From Candidatus Avedoeria danica (lineage in GTDB: Bacteria > Chloroflexota > Anaerolineae > Epilineales > Epilineaceae): a stretch of 64,000 nucleotides of DNA. Below the pieces are notes generated by a model that saw only the letters and a program-made list of their open reading frames with translations, was not told the DNA's origin and ran no database searches. The stretch spans positions 186,001 to 250,000 of the forward strand of contig JADJCV010000005.1 in assembly GCA_016703025.1 (NCBI GenBank). The letters run 5' to 3'. Numbering within the stretch: the stretch's first letter is position 1; the number at the start of each line of letters is the position of its first letter. Below are positions 18,259 to 27,071 of the stretch, one piece after another. Position numbers and translations under genes: made by a program.

Positions 18259-19389
18259 CTACGTCAACAGCTCGCCCAACCGTCCCTTGTACGCCGCCGC
18301 CTTCAGCTCCATCGCGATCCGCTCGCCCACGCTCACCGAGCGGCCGTGCAGGTAGGCACTGTACGGTGTCGCGCCGATGCCGGGCGATCCGGGCACGCGC
18401 GGGCTGACGTCGACGACGACGAAGTCTTTCTTCGGCGGTCCGGGCACGACGATGCTCTGCAGCGCGAACGGGCCGATCACGCCCGGCGCGTACAGCCGCG
18501 CGGCCGCCGCGGCGAAGCGCTCGCCGGCCTCGAAGATGGATTCCAGCATGCTCTCGAGAACGGTCACGGCCACGTGGCCGGCTTCCTCGTACTTCGGCGC
18601 GATGTAGTCGAGGATCTCGGCCTGCAGTGTCGCCGGAACCGTCGCCAAGCCGCTGATGTTCGTCTGGCGGCGCGTGTCCGTGCCGAGGAGCTCGACGCGC
18701 CCGGTCAGGGGCGATTGGAAGAAGTTGAAGTTCACGTGCGCGCCGAGGACGAACTCCTCGATCGTCGCGGCGGCCAGCGCCGCCTCGGTGATCGTCCCTG
18801 CTGCCAGCCGCGCCTCGGCGACGCGCTCGAAGTCCTCGGGCGTGCGGGCGACGAAGAACGCCCGCTCGAAGCCGCGCGCAGCCTCGAGGACCTTGACCAG
18901 GACGGGGCGGTCGATGTCGCGGTGGCTGGCGAAAAGCCTGGGGTGGCGGATCTCGGCCGCGTCCAGCAGGTCGTACTGGTTCGGGTGCTGGTCGCGCTCC
19001 TCGATCCGGAGCAGCCGGCGGTTGCCGAACATCGGTACGTGGAAGTCGTTCTCGATCGCGTCGAGGTCGTTCACGTAGACCTCGAACGAGCGGTGCGGGA
19101 CGAAGACGCAGTGGCGCGCGTTGAGTTCGGCCTGCACCTCGGGCGCCATGATCGATGCGAACCGGTCGACGAGGATCGTCGCGTCCACGCAGCCGCGGCC
19201 GGTGGCGGCGTCCGTCGCGAAGTGCTCGGCGTAGGTGCGGTGGCGGCCGTTCTCGACGACGACGAGCGTGCCGAAGCCCTGCAGCTTGGCGCCACGGCAG
19301 ATCTCGAGGGCGGAGTGGCTGCCCAGGGTGGCGATCGTGAGCTTGTCGCCGGACAGTTGGGCAATGCGGTCGTCGAGCCAGTCGGTCAT
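18259..19389 (-). CDS. purP: PurP-like ATP-grasp protein, second copy
   Basis: 376 residues. The start ATG 19389 overlaps the stop of the upstream purP copy (ATGA). The N-terminus TIATLGSHSALEICRGAKLQGF and VFVPHRSFEVYV, FGNRRLLR, ELLGTDTRRQTNISGL and the ESMLESIFEAGERF region match the archaeal PurP family (FAICAR synthetase from AICAR, formate and ATP). It is more divergent than the first copy: the usual EIS-ARIVAGTN ending is VDVSPRVPGSPGIG, and the glycine-rich ATP loop is changed to AARGFERAFF. It may be a subunit, a paralogue with altered substrate, or the PurP2-type known in archaea. Confidence in the family is high, in the reaction moderate. Confidence 0.88.
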   Translation of the reverse strand: MTDWLDDRIAQLSGDKLTIATLGSHSALEICRGAKLQGFGTLVVVENGRHRTYAEHFATDAATGRGCVDATILVDRFASIMAPEVQAELNARHCVFVPHRSFEVYVNDLDAIENDFHVPMFGNRRLLRIEERDQHPNQYDLLDAAEIRHPRLFASHRDIDRPVLVKVLEAARGFERAFFVARTPEDFERVAEARLAAGTITEAALAAATIEEFVLGAHVNFNFFQSPLTGRVELLGTDTRRQTNISGLATVPATLQAEILDYIAPKYEEAGHVAVTVLESMLESIFEAGERFAAAAARLYAPGVIGPFALQSIVVPGPPKKDFVVVDVSPRVPGSPGIGATPYSAYLHGRSVSVGERIAMELKAAAYKGRLGELLT

Positions 19390-20471
19390 CGCGCGGCCTC
19401 GTTCATCGGGTCGGTGCGGCCCTGGCGATCGAATCGGTCCCATCTCGGCACGTGTCCCGTCACGATCTCACCCAGCGTGCCCCCCGCATGCGCCTCCCGC
19501 ACCTCGCGCGCGATCCGCCGCCCGGTGCTCATCGGCTCGTCGAACCACAGCGCGGCATAGGGGCTGCCGTCGACGAAGAGGTTCGTGCCGGCGACGATCC
19601 GGCAGCTGATCTCGATCACGTGGAACCGCAGGTCGGGCGTGATGATCGTCTCCAGGCAGAACGGCCCCCAGAAGCCGCGCGGGTCGATCCGATCGCGCGC
19701 GGTCTGCACGACGCGCTCGCCCATTCGGTACGCCTCTTCGAGCATCGACTCCCGCAGCACGAGCGGGCTGTTGCCGACGACGACGTAGCTCGGTACGGGC
19801 TCGACGGCCTGCTGGACGTGCCACGGCAGCCGGCCGAGACCGTCGACGTTCGTCTCGTAGCGGCGGTCCATCGACAGGATCTCGAGGCGGTCGTGGACGA
19901 CGCTCTGGAAGTAGTGGACGTAGAGCGTGACGCCGACGATGTAGCGCTGGATGGTGTAGCGACCGTGGCCGAGCGCAGCGAGCTGGTCGTCCAGGTGGCC
20001 GCGCGAGCGAGCGAGGAAGTAGCCCTGGCCGCCGGCCGCCCCGAACGTCTTCACGATGACCGGCCAGTCGCCCGCGCCGATGTCGTCCGCCGTGGCGAAC
20101 CCGGCCGGCATCGGCACGTCCGCGGCCGTCAGCCACTCCCGCTGCAGATCGCGATCGCCCTCCCACCGGAGGACGGCGCGGCTGCCGTAGTAGCCGGCGC
20201 GCAGCGTCTGGTTCGTCGTCTCGCCGAGGTAGGCCACGAAGCTGCCGTGCGGAACGAGAAGCGCCTGGCGGTCGATCAGATCGTCCTCGAGCGCCTCGAA
20301 GTCGTCGTAGGACGGGATCGCGATGACGTCGTCGATGAACGGGTAGCGGCGGTAGAGCGTGTCCTTGCCCGCCGGCGCGACGACGGCGCACGCGAAGCCC
20401 TCGTCGTGCGCGCCGCGCAGGATCTGCAGCGCCGAGTGGCTGCCGAGCGTGGCGATGAGCGGTCGGGTCAT
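19386..20471 (-). CDS. purP: 5-formaminoimidazole-4-carboxamide ribonucleotide synthetase PurP (archaeal type)
   Basis: 361 residues. It has all the landmarks of archaeal PurP: ATLGSHSALQILRGAHDEGF at the N-terminus, PHGSFVAY, YYGSRAVLRWE and AAGGQGYF (ATP-grasp loop). Further on are YIVGVTLYVHYF, MDRRYETNVDGLGRLP, YVVVGNSPLVLRESML, WGPFCLE and the metal/substrate segment EISCRIVAGTNLFVDGSPYA. The enzyme formylates AICAR with formate and ATP, replacing the formyl-THF-dependent PurH transformylase step. The start overlaps the purD stop (ATGA). Presence in a bacterial purine operon is notable. No purH is seen in this window. Confidence 0.93.
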   Translation of the reverse strand: MTRPLIATLGSHSALQILRGAHDEGFACAVVAPAGKDTLYRRYPFIDDVIAIPSYDDFEALEDDLIDRQALLVPHGSFVAYLGETTNQTLRAGYYGSRAVLRWEGDRDLQREWLTAADVPMPAGFATADDIGAGDWPVIVKTFGAAGGQGYFLARSRGHLDDQLAALGHGRYTIQRYIVGVTLYVHYFQSVVHDRLEILSMDRRYETNVDGLGRLPWHVQQAVEPVPSYVVVGNSPLVLRESMLEEAYRMGERVVQTARDRIDPRGFWGPFCLETIITPDLRFHVIEISCRIVAGTNLFVDGSPYAALWFDEPMSTGRRIAREVREAHAGGTLGEIVTGHVPRWDRFDRQGRTDPMNEAAR

Positions 20472-21892
20472 GCGCCGGCGCCCGTGCCCAGATCGGTGTC
20501 ATCCCCGATCTGCCGCCCTGCGGCGTCGACGCCGTCCACGGGTTCGACGCCGTCCACGCTGTCGCCGATCGCATCGGTCAGCGCCCGCCAGCCGATGTCG
20601 TGCCGTACGACCATGTCATCGAAGTGCACGCCGCCCGGTCCGATCGCCGCGTACGTCGTTCGGAGCGCCTCGACGACGCTCGGGCCGACGCCGGTGACGC
20701 CGAGCGCGCGTCCGCCCGATGTGCGCACGACCTCGGTGCCGTCTTCTTCGCGGCGCGTGCCGGCGTGGAAGACCTTGACGCCGCCGCGCATGTCGGCGCC
20801 GTCGAGGCCGTTCACCGTCGCGCCGGTCGTCACGGGGCCGGGGTAGCCGGGGCAGGCGAGGACGACGCACGCCGCGGCGCCGGGCGCGAGGTCGAACGGC
20901 GCATCGGCCAGACGACCGGCGGCGGCGAGCGCGAAGAGGAGGGCCATGTCGCTCTGGACGAGCGGCATTTGTACCTGGGTCTCGGGGTCGCCGAAGCGGG
21001 CGTTGAACTCGACGACCTTGGGGACGTAGTGGGGCGCATCACCGGTCAGCATGAGTCCGGCATACAGGCAGCCGGTGAACGGGTGCCCGTCGGCGCGCAG
21101 GCCATCCAGCGCAGGGGCGATGATCGTCGCCTCGATCCGCGCCATGAGCTCGGGCGTGGCGATCGGCGCCGGCGCGTACGCGCCCATGCCGCCCGTGTTC
21201 GGTCCGGTGTCCCCTTCACCGACGCGCTTGTGGTCTTGCGCCGGCGACAGCAGTCGATAGGTGTTGCCGTCCGAAATCGCCATGACGGACAGCTCCGGCC
21301 CCTCCATCCGCTCTTCGACGACGACGTGCGCGCCGGCCGGACCGAAGGCGCCGTCCTCCATCATCGCGGTGACCGCCGCCCCGGCCTCCACCGCGTCGTC
21401 GCACACCACCACCCCCTTGCCCATCGCCAGCCCATCCGCCTTCACGACGCACCGCCCGCCCAGCTCCGCGACGGCGCGCAGCGCGTCCTCGACGCTCGAG
21501 GCGGTGGCGAACGCCGGGCCCGGGATGCCGTAGCGGGCCATGAATGCCCGTGCCCAGCCCTTGCTGCTCTCGATCCGCGCCGCCTCCCGCGACGGACCGA
21601 ACACCGCGTGCCCGGCGGCCCGCAGCGCATCCGCCAGCCCGGCCGCCACAGCGTCATCGGGCCCGATGACGGTGAGGTTGACGTCTGCTTGCGACGCGAG
21701 TGCGACGAGGCCGTCGATGTCGTACACCTGTACCGGCACATTGCGGCACTTTGCCTCCCGCGCCGTACCGCCGTTCCCGGGCGCCACGATCACCTCGCTC
21801 ACGTGCGGCGAGCGGGCGATGGCCCAGGCGAGCGCGTGCTCGCGGCCGCCGGAGCCGACGACGAGGACGCGGGCGGGGTGGGGGATGGGCAT
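20468..21892 (-). CDS. purD: Phosphoribosylamine-glycine ligase PurD
   Basis: 474 residues with the GARS layout: VLVVGSGGREHALAWA, an ATP-grasp core (CVVKADGLAMGKGVVV, SPAQDHKRVGEGDTGPNTGGMGAY) and EFNARFGDPETQ. It makes GAR from phosphoribosylamine, glycine and ATP. ATG 21892 has GAGGAG about 11 bases upstream. It is the first pur gene of a tightly coupled minus-strand run (purD-purP-purP-purE-purC). A C-terminal tail of about 30 residues with VDGVEP/VDGVDA repeats is extra. Confidence 0.96.
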   Translation of the reverse strand: MPIPHPARVLVVGSGGREHALAWAIARSPHVSEVIVAPGNGGTAREAKCRNVPVQVYDIDGLVALASQADVNLTVIGPDDAVAAGLADALRAAGHAVFGPSREAARIESSKGWARAFMARYGIPGPAFATASSVEDALRAVAELGGRCVVKADGLAMGKGVVVCDDAVEAGAAVTAMMEDGAFGPAGAHVVVEERMEGPELSVMAISDGNTYRLLSPAQDHKRVGEGDTGPNTGGMGAYAPAPIATPELMARIEATIIAPALDGLRADGHPFTGCLYAGLMLTGDAPHYVPKVVEFNARFGDPETQVQMPLVQSDMALLFALAAAGRLADAPFDLAPGAAACVVLACPGYPGPVTTGATVNGLDGADMRGGVKVFHAGTRREEDGTEVVRTSGGRALGVTGVGPSVVEALRTTYAAIGPGGVHFDDMVVRHDIGWRALTDAIGDSVDGVEPVDGVDAAGRQIGDDTDLGTGAGA

Positions 21893-22006
21893 GGGCGCTG
21901 GATCTCCTCAACGGGACAAGCCGGCCGGCGGCACAGCCCTCAGGGGCGCGATTCTATCACGTGCGGGCGAGCAGGGATCGACGACGAGCGCGGTGGAATC
22001 CCGCCG
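21893..22006 (-). promoter_or_regulatory. Gap upstream of purD with a possible -10 box
   Basis: On the minus strand TAGAAT lies about 65 bp before purD, but no matching -35 is visible. The purine operon could start here or be co-transcribed with the formyltransferase gene 114 bp upstream. Confidence 0.3.
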
Positions 22007-22885
22007 TCACCCGTCGCCCACGACGGCGTCGACAACCGCCGTCAGGTCCACCCCTCGATCGACTTGCGGCGCCACCCCCCACCCTTCCCCGACCACCCGC
22101 ATCGTCTCGAGCATCAACGGCACCTCCCGCATCACCCCGCGCCGCCGAATCGCCCAAAACAATGCGTCCCCCGTCTCCCGCTTCTTCGCCCGCTCCCCCG
22201 CGATGTACGCGGCCCGCTCGGCGCGTGCGGCCGGGTCGCCGTCGCCGCCCGGCAGCGCGGCCCACAGCGGCATGAGGTCCGGCGACGCGATCGCGTACCG
22301 GCAATAGCTGACGACCGGCCCTTCGTCGACCTCGACGATCACGCGGTGCAGCATCGCACCGGACTCGGCCGGTGCTTCCGCCGTCCCCGGCCCGCGCTCG
22401 ACCAGATCCCAGATCACGTCGAACCACATCTTCCCCAGCGGCCCCCACGGCAGCGCCGGGTGCAGGTTCACCCCGCGCCGTTCGGCGCACTCGCGCGGGC
22501 CCCAGATCCACATGTCGCCCAGCAGGAAGTCGAGGGCCGTCGCCGGCAACCGCTCACGGTGGGCGGTGTAGTATGCGTCGCGCCACGCCATCAGCGGGGC
22601 CGGGTCGCCGGCGGCCTCGGCGGCACGCGCCGCCTTTCGCTGCGCAGGCGCGTGGCGGACTGCCGATGTGCGGACGATCGGGACATCGGGGAAGCGTGCC
22701 GCGAGGAGGTCGACGGAGGCGTCCGTGTCCGCGCTCTCGCCGGCGACGCGGTTGACGGCGATGAAGGCGATGGCGACATTGCCCGCCCGGCCGGCGCGCA
22801 CGGCGTCGACGATGGCCAGAATGCCGTCGCGGGAGCTCGGGCCGGTGAACGTCGTGAAGAGGCCGATGGGGGTGGGGGTCGACAT
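22007..22885 (-). CDS. PurN-like formyltransferase-family protein
   Basis: 292 residues from ATG 22885; a longer in-frame start is possible, and no clear Shine-Dalgarno is present. It contains the hydrolase/transferase triad of the formyltransferase family: N140 and H142 in VNLHPALPWGPLG, and D187 in VEVDEGPVV. It is longer than PurN (about 200) and has extra helices between the N-terminal region and the NLHP motif. Candidate roles are GAR formylation or formyl-THF deformylation to give formate. It lies 114 bp upstream of purD on the same strand. Since PurP uses free formate, a deformylase-like role would fit, but this is inference. Confidence 0.75.
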   Translation of the reverse strand: MSTPTPIGLFTTFTGPSSRDGILAIVDAVRAGRAGNVAIAFIAVNRVAGESADTDASVDLLAARFPDVPIVRTSAVRHAPAQRKAARAAEAAGDPAPLMAWRDAYYTAHRERLPATALDFLLGDMWIWGPRECAERRGVNLHPALPWGPLGKMWFDVIWDLVERGPGTAEAPAESGAMLHRVIVEVDEGPVVSYCRYAIASPDLMPLWAALPGGDGDPAARAERAAYIAGERAKKRETGDALFWAIRRRGVMREVPLMLETMRVVGEGWGVAPQVDRGVDLTAVVDAVVGDG

Positions 22886-22993
22886 CGGGGGGTATTCTAA
22901 TTGCGCCGGATGCGGATTGCGCCGGATGCGGATCGGGCTCGGCGCCGGATCGATGACTTGCGCCGCGAACGCCCATGCGAAAGGAGCGAAGGC

Positions 22994-23422
22994 ATGTCGG
23001 TGCGCTATCAGGACCACGTCGACGACCTCTCACCCGACCACCTGCGCGGCGGGTTCTGGGACGGGTGGTCACCCAACCCGCCTACGCCCGCGACGCACCT
23101 GGCGCTGCTGCATGGCAGCACCCACCGTATCGTGGCCATCGACGCGGCCACCGGCCACGTCGTCGGCTTCGTCACCGCCGTGAGCGACGGCGTGCTGTGC
23201 GCCTACATCCCGCTCCTCGAAGTGCTCCCGGCGTACAAGGGTCGCGGAATCGGCACCGAGTTGATGCGGCGGCTCCTGGCGGCGCTCGACGATCACTACA
23301 TGATCGATCTGCTGTGCGACGAGGACGTTCAACCGTTCTACGCGCGGCTGGGGATGCAGACGACGACGGGGATGGCGGTTCGGAACTACGATCGCCAAGC
23401 GGGCGCGGACCTGCCCGCTTGA
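22994..23422 (+). CDS. GNAT family N-acetyltransferase
   Basis: 142 residues. ATG 22994 has AAGGAG 8 bases upstream, which decides against the longer in-frame start at 22901. The acetyl-CoA loop is PAYKGRGIGTELMRRLL, and the C-terminal QPFYARLGM is the usual strand-helix ending. The substrate is unknown. It is divergent from the formyltransferase gene and 71 bp upstream of a small lineage protein. Confidence 0.9.
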   Translation: MSVRYQDHVDDLSPDHLRGGFWDGWSPNPPTPATHLALLHGSTHRIVAIDAATGHVVGFVTAVSDGVLCAYIPLLEVLPAYKGRGIGTELMRRLLAALDDHYMIDLLCDEDVQPFYARLGMQTTTGMAVRNYDRQAGADLPA

Positions 23423-23493
23423 CGCCTTGCACCGCTCATCCTACCATCGCCCCGCTTCCGAACATCCGTTCATCTTTCGCCCCGGAGCCGTCC

Positions 23494-23943
23494 ATGGGCC
23501 GCGTGATCAACACCGACTCCACCGGAGCGCAGCGCTCGCGCCTGCGCCGGACCATCGCCGAGTGCCTGAACCGCCTGATGGCCAAGCCGGAGCTCGATGC
23601 CGAGGCCAAGGACATCGCCTCGCTCATCGTCCTGGCGTTGCGCGAGATCACGGACGGCGTGGCGCAGAGCGCCGACGTCTGGGACAAGCGCGGCTACTAC
23701 CTGAAGAGCGACGCGCTCCGCAACGACTGGGACTGGGCCGATCGAACCGCCGACCGCATGGGCAACCTCATCCGCGTCGGCGACTGGGCCCGGCTGCCGG
23801 TCGTCCTGGCGACGCTCGTGCCGCGGTTCGCGGACGTCGACGTCGTCAAGCTGACGCGGACCGAGGCGCTGTGGCGCGGGGCGTACGCGCGGCTGCTGGC
23901 GGACGAGACGAAGCGGCGGGCGAAGGTGCAGGGGACGACGTGA
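23494..23943 (+). CDS. Conserved helical protein of unknown function
   Basis: 149 residues from ATG 23494, with CGGAG 7 bases before. It is all-helical by inspection, with a charged start (QRSRLRRTIAECLNRLMAKP) and tryptophan-rich centre (LRNDWDWADRTADRM). There is no signal peptide or membrane segment. I recall close relatives in other Chloroflexota with the same RRTIAE and LTR-x-xLWxGAY features, so I treat it as a lineage marker. Function unknown. Confidence 0.75.
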   Translation: MGRVINTDSTGAQRSRLRRTIAECLNRLMAKPELDAEAKDIASLIVLALREITDGVAQSADVWDKRGYYLKSDALRNDWDWADRTADRMGNLIRVGDWARLPVVLATLVPRFADVDVVKLTRTEALWRGAYARLLADETKRRAKVQGTT

Positions 23944-23985
23944 AGCCGGCCGCACGGTGAAGCGGGCCGCACGCGTGCCAGGCCG

Positions 23986-26928
23986 TCACGCCTCCTCCTC
24001 CGGCGCGACGCGGAAGACGAAGCGCTGGTAGACATAGGCCAGTCCGAGCAGCGACACGCCGAGGCCGAGGAAGCTGAAAACGCGGTACAGCCCGGTCAGC
24101 CCCGCGACGTCGAACAAGAACACCTTGCACACGGTGATGATCATCACCGCCAGCGAGGCATAGCGCGCCGCGGGCAGCTTGCGCAGGATTCCGAGGCCGA
24201 GCAGCGCGATCCCGAAGATCGTCCAAGCCAGAGAGTAGCTGTACATCTCGCGCGTCGTCGTCTCGCCGACGGTGAGCACGCTGCCGTGGAACGCCTGACG
24301 CACCTCGAGCGACAACAGCGCGAACCCCAGGACGCCGATGAGCGCCGCGGCCGCCCGCTGCAGCCATCGATCCTCGTCGGGCCGCACCGCCCGGGCGACG
24401 AGGAAGCACAGCACCGCCGGCACGCCGTACAGGAGCAGCAACCCGTTCAACACCCGCCACGGTCCGACCGGCATCCCGTTCGCCCACGGGTTGGCGACCG
24501 CCAGGCAGGTGACGACGGTCAGCACCAGCCCCCACCACGCCAACAGCCACCCACCCATGACGACCGCCCGCCACGGCCATCGTCGCGCCGCGAATCGGAG
24601 CGCCAACGCCAGCCCGAGCGGCGTCAGGACGTGCAGCGTCCACTCGAGGATCGCCCACCGCCCGTCGCCCGGGTCCCACAGGCCAAGCTCGCCGTGGAAT
24701 CCATGGCCGACGAGCAGGTGCACGAGCAGCACGGTGAGCGCCAGGGCCATCCATCGCAGCGCCTCGCTCAGCCTGGTCTCTGCGCGGTCCGTCCATGGGC
24801 GGCGCCAAGGCGCACTGTCGAGCGCACTGCCGACTGCCTTCTCAGTCGGCGCGACGGCGACATCCGCGGCGCCGGCTGATGCGACGGCGCCAGGAGCGGC
24901 GGATCGACGAACTCGCAGGCCCGACGCCCAGTGCGCGGCCGCCAGCAGTGCCGCGATCGGCACCCCATATCCGAACAGCGCCGCATTCGCAACGGGCGTC
25001 GGGCCGATCTCGAACGCTGCCGTCTCGGGAACCACGAGGAGCCGGAGCGTCACGAGCGCCGCCAGCGGCCAAGCCGTCTGCGCCAACGCCCACAGCCCCA
25101 GCCACCGCGCCGTCCAGCATGCGCCGGCCGCGATCACCGCCCATCCGACGGCCAGCCACCAGTCCTCGAGGTCGATGCTCGCGCCGATGAACAGGAGCGC
25201 GACGACGCCGATCGTGAGCGCGGCCAGCGCGCGGTCGTGCGCCGCCGGGCCGGCGACCGAGGGCGCCGCTGCCGGTGATGGGGCCGTCAGCGCTTTGCCC
25301 AACAGCGCATCGCCCGACGATGCGCCCCCCGACCGAACGCCGCCCAACCTCGCCCGCCGCCGGGCGATCGGCACGGCCGCGATCGCGAGCACGACCGCGA
25401 GCATCGTCGCGACGGTGCCCCAGGCGATCGGCATCCCGTTGGGATAGAGCAGGCTGTCCGGCCAGAGCACATTGCGGGCGACCACGAAGTAGGCGAAGCA
25501 CACGCCGGCCACGAAGCCCGCCCATCGGTCGACACGCGCCGCACTCCAGCCGAGGGCGTAGCCGCCGCAGGCAAACAGGACGCCGAACGCCCCGACGAGC
25601 CAGGCCGGTACGTCGCCGTCCTGCGCGGCGCCCGATAGCAGCAGCACGGCGGTCGTGATCGCCGCCAGCCAGGGCACACGATCCCAGTCCGCGCGCAACC
25701 GGCCGAGGGCGAGCGAGCCGGCGCCGAGGAAGCCGATGAACAGCCAGTCCGTCAGCCGGTAGCCGCCGGTGTCGAGGCTGATGCCCAGCAGGAAGGCGGC
25801 GTAGATCGCGCCCGCCCAACCCGCCGCCACCGCGATCGCCTCGCGCTGCGCGCTCCACTCGTCGCCGCCCCGGCCGAGCCGGCTTGCCGCGCCAATCGTC
25901 GTCGCGGCGCCGAACAGCGCAAAGAACCCGAGGACCGTCCCGTCGCCGGGATCGTAGGTTCCACTCAGCAGCCAGAGCACAAACCACGCGGCGCCCCCGC
26001 CCAGCACGGCCAGACCGGCCCACCACCAGTCGCGCTTGCGGGCCACCGTCACGACGCCGAGCTGCAGGAGCGCCAGGTAACCGAACAGCCGCAGCGGACT
26101 CGGGTCGGGCACGTCGAGCAGCGCCGGGGTCAGGAAGCCGCCGATCATGCCGATGATCACGATCACCGGCCCATAGCGCAGCGAAAGCAGCACGGCGACC
26201 GCGGTTGTCGCCGCCATGCACAGACTGCCGATGGCCAGCGGGAACAGCCCGTAGATGTTCGTTGCGACGAGGAACGTCGTGTAGAGCACCGCGATGCCGG
26301 CCGCCGCCGTGCCGCCGGCCACGGAGCGCGACCGTCCCCGGATCCGCTCGGCCACGCCGAGCGCGCCCAGCCCGAACACGATGCCCGTCACGACGCGCGC
26401 CGTCTCGCCGAACCAGCCGTTGTCGATCGCCCACTTGAAGAAGAACACGCCGGCCAGCGCGATCAGGATCGCGCCGACCCACAGCAGGCCGCGCGTACCG
26501 AGCATCCGCTCGAACCCGCCGCCGCGCCTGGCGGGCGGTGGTGCAATGGGCGCGGGCGGTGCAGGCGGCGACACCTCTGGCGACGTCGTGGTGGCCGTCG
26601 GGACGCCCGCAGCAGCCGCGGCGACGGTCGGGGCGGACACGGGCGTCGATGGCATCACGGGGCTCGGTGTCGCAGGGCTCGAGGTCGCCGTGCGCGGCGG
26701 CTGGGGCGCCGGGACGGGCACAGGACGGCCGACCGGGGCCGGTACCGGGGGTGCCGACGTCGCACCGTCCGTGCCCTTCCGCTCGCCTCCTGTGGCCCCC
26801 TTGAGCTCGCTCACCTCGCGCTCGAGCCGCTGGACGCGCTGCCGGAGGTTGAGCACGACGACGAATGCCGCAAACGGCAGCAGCGCAAGGCCGCAGATGA
26901 GGAATGCCCCGAGGATCTCGTACCCCAT
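23986..26928 (-). CDS. DUF2339 polytopic membrane protein
   Basis: 980 residues. ATG 26928 is preceded by GGGGAGA, 7 bases away. One N-terminal membrane helix and a short coiled coil (RQRVQRLEREVSELK) are followed by a long Pro/Ala/Thr linker. Then come about two dozen hydrophobic segments beginning LGTRGLLWVGAILIALAGVFFFKWAIDNGW, the DUF2339 start signature. Family function is unknown; a cell-envelope role is likely. It is divergently transcribed from the lipoprotein gene at 27072 and converges on the helical protein gene with a 42-bp gap. Confidence 0.88.
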   Translation of the reverse strand: MGYEILGAFLICGLALLPFAAFVVVLNLRQRVQRLEREVSELKGATGGERKGTDGATSAPPVPAPVGRPVPVPAPQPPRTATSSPATPSPVMPSTPVSAPTVAAAAAGVPTATTTSPEVSPPAPPAPIAPPPARRGGGFERMLGTRGLLWVGAILIALAGVFFFKWAIDNGWFGETARVVTGIVFGLGALGVAERIRGRSRSVAGGTAAAGIAVLYTTFLVATNIYGLFPLAIGSLCMAATTAVAVLLSLRYGPVIVIIGMIGGFLTPALLDVPDPSPLRLFGYLALLQLGVVTVARKRDWWWAGLAVLGGGAAWFVLWLLSGTYDPGDGTVLGFFALFGAATTIGAASRLGRGGDEWSAQREAIAVAAGWAGAIYAAFLLGISLDTGGYRLTDWLFIGFLGAGSLALGRLRADWDRVPWLAAITTAVLLLSGAAQDGDVPAWLVGAFGVLFACGGYALGWSAARVDRWAGFVAGVCFAYFVVARNVLWPDSLLYPNGMPIAWGTVATMLAVVLAIAAVPIARRRARLGGVRSGGASSGDALLGKALTAPSPAAAPSVAGPAAHDRALAALTIGVVALLFIGASIDLEDWWLAVGWAVIAAGACWTARWLGLWALAQTAWPLAALVTLRLLVVPETAAFEIGPTPVANAALFGYGVPIAALLAAAHWASGLRVRRSAAPGAVASAGAADVAVAPTEKAVGSALDSAPWRRPWTDRAETRLSEALRWMALALTVLLVHLLVGHGFHGELGLWDPGDGRWAILEWTLHVLTPLGLALALRFAARRWPWRAVVMGGWLLAWWGLVLTVVTCLAVANPWANGMPVGPWRVLNGLLLLYGVPAVLCFLVARAVRPDEDRWLQRAAAALIGVLGFALLSLEVRQAFHGSVLTVGETTTREMYSYSLAWTIFGIALLGLGILRKLPAARYASLAVMIITVCKVFLFDVAGLTGLYRVFSFLGLGVSLLGLAYVYQRFVFRVAPEEEA

Positions 26929-27071
26929 CGCCCGTCTCCCCTTTGATCGGCCCGTCGTTCGCCGGCGCTGCAGCGACCGGGGTAGCATATCACCGACCTT
27001 CGAACCAAAGACGCCCGATCATCCCGGCCTCTCCCGATGATCGCCTCCTTCCCCACCGAAAGGCGCTGCCG

